A stretch of DNA of 64,000 nucleotides from Arenicola marina. Lineage: Eukaryota; Annelida; Polychaeta; Arenicolidae. The translations under genes were made by a program, and so were the position numbers. Where the stretch lies: assembly GCA_964019135.1 (NCBI GenBank), contig OZ025248.1, positions 49,159,670-49,223,669 of the forward strand, read 5' to 3'. Shown here in pieces: positions 25,601 through 37,600 of the stretch. Under the pieces are notes generated by a model that saw only the letters and a list, made by a program, of their open reading frames with translations, made no database searches and was not told the DNA's origin. The first letter of the stretch is position 1. Every line of letters begins with the position of its first letter.

Positions 25601-28600
25601 TGCTTATTGCTCAAATTCATTGTGCATCCTGTAGTTTTCGTGGCAACTAATGCGTCCAATTATCGCCTGTTTAGAACCTAGAATGATTGTGAAAAGGAAT
25701 ACCTTGGACCCTTTATCTCCACTAGATTGTACCTAACATAATAACCCATGTTATGCCATCGTCGAATCCAGCCAGGGAAACGATAAAGTCGATCCAGTCC
25801 AACTAACACTGGCAAAGCATACGCTATGTCCAGCCAATAGTTTACATACTGTTGACTGTGGAAGGTGTCTGAGCTGGATGACGACACCTCACCAACGAGC
25901 AGATGTTCTTCCACCTCCGCCACATGAGTGACCGGGAATACTTCGCCAACAGAACTGCTCGGAGAACGTATTTTCAGAGCTACATGACAACACTGACGGG
26001 GAGGAGATGTCAATAACATATGGGTATGACGCTTCAAACTCGGAGATCCTAACTGGAACGAACACATTGGCGGTGTTCATAACTTAACCTGATGACCTTG
26101 CCGCAGGATGACATCTGGGTTAATCCGATGATCTTGCTTCAAACATTGATACTGTTTTTATATTACTCAAATAACCAGTTGTTGTATAACATTCAATAGT
26201 CTTGATAGAAGACATCTAGACATACCTGTATAAGTTGTCTTATGTTACACACCACACCATGTTAAAAAAGATATAGAGTTAAAGAATAGTTATAAAGCTA
26301 TTTACTAAGTCACTAAATAGCTGACACATCTACAACAGAGTTAGAATAGAAAAGTCTCTAAAATATTAACCCACAGTCAGTTACCATAACACTTGTTAAC
26401 AACCATAAAGCACGTATAAAAGCTCTCCACTACAACATTGACAATTATACTAACAAGACGTGGCACAGACATGACACACAGTAACAGAGAATAAGAAGTG
26501 TTTTTATCATTACAATGTTATTCGTATATCTATAATATACATATAGACTGAATGCTATTAGCATAAGTCAAACGTGACCGAGTGTAAATTGCAAATGAGT
26601 GCCACTTTTAACGTCGATATAAGGTAAACGATGGTTCGTTAAATACACAAAATAGTTATAACATGCATGGGTATAGATATATTATACATAGTTTCCTTGA
26701 TCTAAATAGTTTTAACAAGTAAATGAATACTAAATAATGATGGCTAAGATATATCAGGCGATTGAAACTTTTCCAGCACCCAGATTGTTTGAATATGATT
26801 GCTGCCAGACATGCTTTGTACAAGATAGCACAACGTGGATAGATACATAAAAGCACGAGCAATACAATCAACCTACCCGCTGTTAGATCTTCGTTTGGAG
26901 CGGGGTAGTTCTGTAAGAAACCCGCCGTCAAAGTCGTCTGCTCCAATGTTCAGGGACAGGTGCCCGTTTGGAGACGAGTTGTAACTAGGTCCTGCTAAGG
27001 AAGATTGAATTCGAAATACTTGGCGCGCTCATATATCATGATATAATTGCATCAACAAATCATAGTCTAAAATACGGAAAAGTAAGAAAGCTATCTAGAT
27101 CGGATGCAGTGTATATACTGATACAGTAACTATGTATATCCTGATAAAGTAACTATGTATACACTGATACAGTAACTATGTATATACTGATAAAGTAACT
27201 ATGTATATACTGATACAGTAACTATGCATATACTGATACAGTAACTATGTATATACTGATAAAGTAACTATGTATATACTGATACAGTAACTATGTATAT
27301 ACTGATACAGTAACTGTATATACTGATACAGTAACTATGTATATACTGATACAGTAACTGTATATACTGATACAATAACTATGTATATACTGATAGAGTA
27401 ACTATGTATATACTGATACAGTAACTACGTATATACTGATACAGTAACTATGTATATACTGTTACAGTAACTATGTATATACTGATACAGTGACTATGTG
27501 TATACTGATACAGTAACTATGTATATACTGATACAGTAACTATGTATATACTGATACAGTAACTATGTATATATTGATACAGTAACTATGTATATACTGA
27601 TACAGTAACTATGTATATACTGATACAGTAACTATGTATATACTGATACAGTAACTATGTATATACTGATACAGTAACTGTATATACTGATAGAGTAACT
27701 ATGTATATACTGATACAGTAACTGTATATACTGATACAGCAACTATGTATATACTGATAGAGTAACTATGTATATACTGATACAGTAACTATGTATATAC
27801 TGATACAGTAACTAATATACTGATACAGTAACTATGTATATACTGATACAGTAACTATGTATATACTAATACAGTAACTATGTATATACTGATACAGTAA
27901 CTATGTATATACTGATACAGTAACTATGTATATACTGATACAGTAACTATGTATATACTGATACAGTAACTATGTATATACTGATACAGTAACTATGTAT
28001 ATACTGATACAGTAACTATGTATATACTGATACAGTAACTATGTATATGCTGATACAGTAACTATGTATATGCTGATACAGTAACTATGTATATACTGAT
28101 ACAGTAACTATGTATATACTGATACTATGTATGAAAAAACGAATATATATTAATATAATAAACGTTGATATTATCTATATATATATACTGATACTATATG
28201 TACTGATGCTTTGCGTACTAATATGGTATATACAGTGTGATTATATATGTAAACTGAAACATACCTTTATCCGGACACAGACACTGTCGTATCTGCTCGG
28301 GCTCCGTCAGGTTGCCATGGCAAGCAACACAGAAATGTAACACTCTGGAAGGAAAGATGCAAGTTGACAGACCACACAGTGAAGTTAAATGGAAGGAAGA
28401 AACAATATAACGCGTTGGTTTTAAGTGTATCAATATATATACTATTAGAAGTATAATAATAATATATTAGCAGTATAGAATTGCGAGATAGAACGCTTCA
28501 CCACGACGAGCAGCTGGTTTGTGCAATGGGTCAAAACAAAGCGACAACATATCGATATGATGAGTGTGGCAAGCTCTACCTGTCTCAGATAATTCAGTCA

Positions 28601-31600
28601 CATCGATGTGATGCCGGTGGCAAGCTCTGCCGGGTAATATATAACAAAAGTGAAATAACAACTGTGAATAGATAAGCTGCAAATCGCATTATGTAAACGC
28701 ACGGATGTTAATAGAATTATCAAGCAACAGAAAGGCTGGCGGAAAATGCTGGACGCTTACCTCTTGGCCTCCTCCTCGGACTGGCACACGAAGAAGCCTT
28801 TCGTTTCGGAATCGATGACGACATTTTGTCCTGGGTTGAGGCGGATCAAGCTGTATGACATGTCGTCAGCCCGGGTTACCACGGCAACGAGCAACAGCTT
28901 CAGCTTAACAAAGCATAGTCTGTGGGAGGGGAAGAGGCACCATGACGATGTAAACACAGCGACATACACAGCAGTAGCCGGAAGTAAATTGAAGACAAAT
29001 AAATGCCCCCCCAACCAGAGTCCACAAGTTATAATGCGCGGCCCATAAACAGTCCACAATTCCGATCATTAAAACCTTTCTTGAGACATATATAACCCCT
29101 CCCCACCCGAGAGTAAGGCCACTGTTCGCAAGTTCAGCCGATAGCTGACAACATGCATTTACTTTTGGAATATCACCGACTCCGATGGGTGCGCAAAATC
29201 ATTATATATCATGACCCTACAATGCGGATTATTGATAGCACTACAATACGGGGACACAAGATATCGGTCCTAGATGTTGTGTTATTGTTGCTGAATGGAA
29301 CCACTGAGACTAGGAGTGGCGGAAGCGGCGAGCATACCATGACGCCGAGGAGGCTCGGACTTACTCTGACGCGTGCGGGAATGGTTTGTTGTGGAATGCA
29401 GAGGAGAATAAGCTGGAGTAGACCTCCATGCCGGCGCCCCGTAAGTAGTGATCCTGCCACTGAAGGCACTTCGTCGACTGCGGCGCACGGGTAAAATTAA
29501 GGTAAAAGTAAAGGTAAAATTATTATTATAATATTCTCACTCTAATATCTATTATTTTTCATAACAAAACTATTTTGTTTACAATTATCTATTGTGCTTT
29601 ATAATATTCTATTATTTGTTATAATTAATGTACCATTTTTACAATTAATCAATTTTTGTATGCATTTTTCATGCATACTGTCATGTCCTATTGATATAAT
29701 GATAATAAAGATACCGATTGCCAAAGATCAAACAGGAATTGCACACAGGTACATACGATTCGCACTAACTACTCCCACCATCAATTACAAATTGTTATTG
29801 TCGACAAGCATTATCAGTAAACCGGCATCAACTGTCTATCTGTAACTGCAAAATAGCGCTTGTGTGCGACAGAGGCAGACGGTGCGGTCTCCATGGTCAG
29901 TTTATAGTCGGTTTACATGCCAACGAGAGGACAGACGCGACAGTTACCTTTTTGTAGGATCTCATGACGAAGAGGTTTGCCATGAGTGTGGAGAAGCCGG
30001 GGGCCAGACAACCCTGGGCCATGAATCCCAGCTTCATCTCAGCCAGACAGATCACCTGATCCTGGGACTGCCACGAGGGGAGATTCACGCAAAACGCCTG
30101 AAAATCAGAGACGAGAGTTATAACACATTATAGTTATCCAACGGCAGGGATAATGTTTTCAACAATATCATGCCGAATGGTTCGGTGCTCCTTTGTTTCC
30201 CACTGGGATGGGATTTCTTCCCGTCAGGGATAGAATAAATAAAGTTTCCGAAAAAGAATAACATTATGAGTTGCCCAATGACTTTGCCGTGCGAAAGCTG
30301 AGGGATACTCCATTAAAGGACGAATGTTCCGCTACAACGTCAAGTCATTCGTCATGATATGTGCGTATGGTTCCACATGCCAATAAAGCACATTATGAGA
30401 CATTTCTGATGTGTATCTGATTGGCTGATGCCAGGCACTTCATATGCAAGCAATTGCACGAACAAAAATGTGTGCAGCTTTGAAAGGTTCGGTTCCGAAA
30501 GAGTCTTGGGGTGGACCCCCCTCACACTTTTTGAGGAAGAATGCCGTTTTTAAACGCCAAATTTAGGCCGTAGAACCCAGCATTCATGCGAAGTCCTACT
30601 GTAGAAAAGAACAGACACTCTGCGTTTTCTTCTGACGAACTGCTGGATGGAATGACTGTCTCCAAAATTTCGGATTTGTTGAAATCTGCCGGACCTTGCC
30701 ACCCTCTTTCTCCCGGTGAAGATCGTAGCGGGGCCTTAACTGTTACATTACTTTCTCTTTCTAACTGGAAGTCTAGTAGTTTTTGGCAGTGGGGATATAT
30801 CGAATGGAGACACGATGTCGCGTGCCGCCCGGGGCTACAGGACTTCTTGGCGTGGCTCTGTCTCTGTCAACGCTTCCGGCTCCCTGGGACGCACAGCTCG
30901 CCCCGCTTCCGGCTCCCTGGGACGCACAGCTCGCCCCGCTTCCGGCTCCCTGGGACGCACAGTTCTCTCTCCCTGCTTCAAACTTCGTGGGACGCACAGT
31001 TCTCTGTCCCTGCTTCAAACTCCGTGGGACGCACAGTTATCTCTGCCTTAAACCCCGTGGGACGCACAGTTCTCTCTGCCTTAAACCCCGTGGGACGCAC
31101 AGTTCTCTCTGCTTCAAACACCCTGGGACGCACAGTTATCTCTGCTTTAAACCCCGTGGGACGCACAGTTCTCTCTGCTTCAAACACCCTGGGACGCACA
31201 GTTCTCTCTGCTTCAATCTCATTGGGACGCACAGTTCTCTCTGCTTCAATCTCATTGGGACGCACAGTTTTCTCTGCTTCAATATCATTGGGACGCACAG
31301 TTCTCTCTGCTTCAATCTCATTGGGACGCACAGTTCTCTCTGCTTCAATCTCATTGGGACGCACAGTTCTCTCTGCTTCAATATCATTGGGACGCACAGT
31401 TCTCTCTGCTTCAATCTCATTGGGACGCACAGTTCTCTCTGCTTCAAACACCCTGGGACGCACAGTTCTCTCTGCTTCAATCTCATTGGGACGCACAGTT
31501 CTCTCTGCTTCAATCTCATTGGGACGCACAGTTCTCTCTGCTTCAATCTCATTGGGACGCACAGTTTTCTCTGCTTCAATATCATTGGGACGTACAGTTC

Positions 31601-34600
31601 TCTCTGCTTCAATCTCATTGGGACGCACAGTTATCTCTGCCTTAAACCCCGTGGGACGCACAGTTCTCTCTGCTTCAAACACCCTTGGACGCACAGTTCT
31701 CTCTGCTTCAATCTCATTGGGACGCACAGTTCTCTCTGCTTCAATCTCATTGGGACGCACAGTTATCTCTGCCTTAAACCCCGTGGGACGCACAGTTCTC
31801 TCTGCTTCAAACACCCTTGGACGCACAGTTCTCTCTGCTTCAATCTCATTGGGACGCACAGTTCTCTCTGCTTCAATCTCATTGGGACGCACAGTTCCCT
31901 CTGCTTCAATCTCATTGGGACGCACAGTTCTCTCTGCTTCAATCTCATTGGGACGCACAGTTCTCTCTGCTTCAATCTCATTGGAACGCACAGTTCTCTC
32001 TGCTTCAATCTCATTGGAACGCACAGTTCTCTCTGCTTCAATCTCATTGGGACGCACAGTTCTCTCTGCTTCAATCTCATTGGGACGCACAGTTCTCTCT
32101 GCTTCAATCTCATTGGGACGCACAGTTCTCTCTGCTTCAATCTCATTGGAACGCACAGTTCTCTCTGCTTCAATCTCATTGGGACGCACAGTTCTCTCTG
32201 CTTCAATCTCATTGAAACGCACAGTTTTCCCTGCTTCAAACACCCTGGGATGCATATTTCTCTCTGCTTCAATCTCATTGGGACGCACAGTTCTCTCTGC
32301 TTCAATCTCATTGGAACGCACAGTTCTCTCTGCTTCAATCTCATTGGAACGCACAGTTCTCTCTGCTTCAATCTCATTGGGACGCACAGTTCTCTCTGCT
32401 TCAATCTCATTGGGACGCACAGTTCTCTCTGCTTCAATCTCATTGGGACGCACAGTTCTCTCTGCTTCAATCTCATTGGAACGCACAGTTCTCTCTGCTT
32501 CAATCTCATTGGGACGCACAGTTCTCTCTGCTTCAATCTCATTGGAACGCACAGTTCTCTCTGCTTCAATCCCATTGGGACGCACAGTTCTCTCTGCTTC
32601 AATCTCATTGGGACGCACAGTTCTCTCTGCTTCAATCTCATTGGGACGCACAGTTCTCTCTGCTTCCCTGCTTCAGCGCCCATGTAGATATGTTAAGGTA
32701 TCACGTAACAAACAGGAACACATATGAAACCCTTCAATGCACTTGGCAGCACCGCAATTGTGTGATTTTGTGGTGGGCCATATTACTCAGACGGTCATTT
32801 TACCGGGCGTTCCCCTATGTACATCATACGTTTGTTGTGGGTGTATCTGATGTACCAGATGCAGGCGGCCTACAGTACAAAATGAAATAAAGCTTACTTC
32901 ACCTTTTCAAACATTGTTATTGTTATATCCAGCACACGACAGCCAAACAGCGTTGGCGACCCCTTCACCTACCTTGTTGGTGTATCGCATGAGCTGGACA
33001 ATAACTCGGATGTCCTGGTGAAAGTTCTTCGCGGCGATGACTCTCATGATGTTCGCCGCGTCCTCGGCGTCCGGGTCTCGGCTCCTGTGATTGGCTAGAA
33101 TCAGGCACGCATCCGCTTCCTGTAGCTGTATGACCAAAACACGGCATTTATTGGGTGCGCATATTAAATATCTGAAAATCATCTTGCACACTGCATAAAG
33201 CGTGGGAAATTACGCCGGTAAACTCCTTAACTGCAGCGGCTGGTGGGGGGGAGGGGGGTCGAGTCCCATCTGTGCAAACATCTCTTCATATGCGACGAAA
33301 GGTGTAGGATTGACCATGATATTAATCTAGGTATATAAATCGTCCACTTCCCTCGGTGAGTCTTTACATGGTGTAACGTCCTATTAAAATGAACCGACCA
33401 TACGGTTCGCTCGAGCGTCGCGCGTGTCTGCATCAAAGTCAACAAATGAGATGTTCGAGAGCGCATGGCCTTGGCGTTACACATGTTGGTAGAAAGATCT
33501 ACAGCACACGCAACACAACATGGAACGGACATCTCTTCGCTTGGCTTGAATTATTCAGCAGGCATCCTCGCACTGATGCGACCAATGCAGTTATTAGGGG
33601 GGTAATGATCAGCTGATCAAGTCAGACCCCCGTCATTGTCAGGCACACGATGACACGACATTATAATATATCATTACGGCAGCCCGCGGCACCTGAAGCC
33701 CCCTTTATGTTCACAATTACAGCTCTTGCTCGTATATGAATGGATTGGACAGGTCACCATATTTTTAACAAAATACATGCACCAGAAGACTATTGATAAT
33801 ATTTTAAGTTTCATCAACACGCGAGAGCAGATTATGGACTACAGTCCGGCACATTATCGTCACAATTTTGGCCGTTTTACAAAATCTATATCCATGAACT
33901 TTATTATGATATGAATAAATAATTTGTACTTCGTTGATGAATATTAAAGGGAAAGCCAAGACCAGCGACGAATGATTTATTTATTGAAACTATGAAACCA
34001 GACCGCTCCCGTGACCTGGTGACCCGCGTAGGGTTCTACATCCTGATTGGTTGCTGGAGGCCAGAGGGAATTAACTGTCTGCGCCCACCAAAATTACACT
34101 TATGGGCGACAATGAGGTTTGTAAGCCTAACAGAATTTTTTTTTCTGTGAATTCGTATTTATAATTATTTTCTTATATTCTCTCGTTGGCCCTGCTTTTC
34201 GGCCGTAATTGGCTTCCCCTTTAATATATATATTGCCATTATCATTAACAGCCTCACCAGCGTTATCGCCATCCCTATGCTAACACCTTTTATATAAACA
34301 GTATTTCGTTTTCATTTAAATAGAAAATACTTATTATCATTATTTGGTTATTTCCATGACCATATGCATATGTTTAATTTTAATATTATCATTGTCAATA
34401 TCCCCATGGCTGGACGTACCCTGACTCGCTGCAAGTCCCTGGTACTCATGACTGAACCTTTGAAGAAGACGACTTGCGTGAAATGGCGCTTGAACAGAGC
34501 TTCCAGCTCCAAGTCCGGCTGTTTGCTGCGAGAGGGCAGGGGGGGGGGGGGGTGGGGGTAAGACAGTAAACAATGATGAGTATTACCACAATTGGGTATC

Positions 34601-37600
34601 ACTACACTTCTCAGACATTACTGCTTAGGTCACCTATGAACCGACAAGTTTTTAATATGTCGATCAGACTTCTCTCCCCCATAACATCCCAGGTTATACT
34701 AATTGCAGACAGACCGCAAAGTCCCTGTGCCTTGATTGTCCCTGTGCCTTGATTGTCCCTGTGCCTTGATTGTCCCTGTGCCTTGATTGCAAAACTCAAA
34801 GTTTCAAACGCGTCATGTGAAGAGCAGGTGCTAACCCACCGACAAACCAGATTTACCACATGGATGCAGTTCCTTTCTTGACTTGCTTGGACTTACTTGT
34901 CCAGGAATAAGCATTTGATATTTTGGTTTTCTCTGTCTTCATGTAGAAAATCCTTCAAGAAGTTGTGTACGGATTCGTAGACAATGTGACCGCAAATGAT
35001 GATGTGTCTGATAAATGATAGGAAACAAGTTGCCGGTGTTAAACAGTGGTCGGGTTATGTGTCGCTGGTTAAACAGTGGTCGGGTTATCTGTCGCAGGTC
35101 AAACAGTGGTCGGGTTATCTGTCGCTGGTCAAACAATGGTCGGGTTATGTGTCGCTGGTAAAACAGTGGTCGGGTTATCTGTCGCTGGTCAGACAGTGGT
35201 CGGGTTATGTGTCGCTGGTCAAACAGTGGTCGGGTTATCTGTCGCTGGTCAAACAGTGGTCGGATTATCTGTCGCTGGTCAAACAGTGGTCGGGTTATGC
35301 GTCGCTGGTCAAACAGTGGTCGGGTTACGTGTCGCTGGTCAAACAGTGGTCGGGTTATGTGTCGCTGGTCAAACAGCGGTCGGGTTATCTGTCGCTGGTC
35401 AAACAGTGGTCGGGTTACGTGTCGCTGGTCAAACAGCGGTCGGGTTATCTGTCGCTGGTCAAACAGTGCTGTTGTTGAAGAAACAATTCGTATCACATGT
35501 CCGCCAATAAAATATCTCACGTATGTCACATATTGCGGAGCTAGGCTATAGCCATGATAATGTATTCGAAATATTTCAGGATGTAATTGTTACTTTTCAC
35601 ATTGTCTGGAAGGGAGGGCAGGAATCATACCTTACGCCAACGGGTTTGTCGTAGAAACCACCGTATCTCTGCCGTCTTCCAAATATTTCTACTATTTCGG
35701 GAACGAAACTTGCAAACATCGCCTGAAGCACAGTTATAACAGTTTGTACAGTCTCGCAGCACAGATTAAGAGTGACAACTTAAATGTTTCTATTACGACC
35801 ACTTAACACGACGGGCACATTATAAAATTAAATATGAATAAAATAATAATATTCTACATATATATCGGCTAAAACAAAACGACTACTCTTCAAATTTCTA
35901 CGAAGCCTCGTTATTCTCCAACGATGAACAGAATCATTTCACTTACAAATATATATATACATATAATATTAGTATTAATTAGGTTATTAGTATTTTCTTA
36001 CTTTAATCTAATTTTCTTTGTACATAGTTTACAATGAAAGTTACATCAATTATAGACACTTAACGGCGGTCAGAGGTTTCGCTTCACTGTGTTACTCGCG
36101 GCTTACCAGGGATCCCATGATGAAGAAGACCATGAAGGCTCGGCCAATGGTTGTGTGGCAGTAGATATCCCCGTAACCAACCGTTGACATGGTAACCAGG
36201 GCGAAGTAAACTGCCTCCCAGTAAGTCAGATTCTGCGCATTAGTGAAGTCGACGAAGGGATCCCCGGTTGTCTCCACCTTAAAGCACCGCGCGATTATGA
36301 AGATAACATTTTCAGCCACTCCCGAACGGCCCATCAATGATGCAGAAACACTCACATTGGCGTCCTCCAGGAACGCATTATTGTATCTGTTTTAAAAAAA
36401 CGGACTTTACGAGGCACAAAGCAACTGGAAATGAATAAATCAACCCAAAGATTCAGTTAATGTTGCGTGACATAAATTGACGACAAGAAGATATATAAGC
36501 GTCTTTCAAAATGATAGTTGAGCTACTTATAAATGTTATATATGGTGGTGAACTATTTCACAATTTGACCTGTGAGTGTAACAACAATTGTACTTGTCAC
36601 ATGTGCCATGTCTTCCATCATACACTCGAAACATCGAATATATCTTTCACCTCGGTATTAAACGTAACTATAAAGTGGTCGATATTTATGATTATATATT
36701 ATTTAATGATGGCTAGGATGATGACGGTAGGGATCATCGTGATCATTATGACAATTATCATAAACACGATTGCTACGATTATTATTATTGTAATCATTGT
36801 GATCTTTACTATTATTACATTATTTCGACAACGACAATTATAATGAATGCGATTATAATCATTACTCTCTGATCGTATCGTGACACGTCATTTAGTTCTC
36901 ACAAAACATTCCAAAAATCTGTTTCTTAAAAGTGCAACCACGTCCTGACCATATACTTAGTTTCCAAGATTGGATCACAAAGGGGTTGAGACTGAAACAC
37001 ATTGTTCATTAATATCACCATTGTGTTATGGAGTGTATTCATCTTTTTTAAAGTTTTACATCCGCCGACACAGTGGGACTGACCAGGTGGATGAAACCTG
37101 CTCCAGCCAACCACACGCTGGCGAAGATACAGACGAGTTGCGCCAACCGGATGCTGTTACTGGTCCGCAGCAAATTGAGGTACTGCAGGATGTCTGGGAA
37201 GGACATGAGTCTTAAGGCGCGGAGGAAGCGCAAACCTAAGTGGGAGTAATATGGCTATTAAATCCGTCCAAGGTATCTGTCTGTGCATTTCTATTTAATA
37301 TAATACCGGTGATCGGTGACCGAGATAGTACCAATGATCCAATAATATACCTGCTACAAGGAGAGGAATACAAAAGACGATATGCGCGTGGGGGGGGGGG
37401 GGGAGAGGTGGGCTACATGTAATCGTGTGACATGTATATAACAGGTGTATAATGAATCACAAATGCAAACGAAGAAAAGAAAAAAAAACATATGTTGGAG
37501 AAAGGCCTATGTAGGTCGGCATATAAACATCGCTACATCGGTTGATCTTCCAATCCAATTATAGCCGAGTCTAGGTTATAGCTGGAGACGAGACAATTAA

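Noticed and set aside
25678..26080. Two overlapping minus frames inside Slo1 intron 15, considered as extra exons
   Set aside because: Exons 15 and 16 already join in phase, and neither frame resembles Slo proteins.
30586..32727. Large repeat-protein gene of 713 codons
   Set aside because: Open only because the 33-bp unit has no stops; equally long frames exist on the other strand, and the region is an intron of Slo1.
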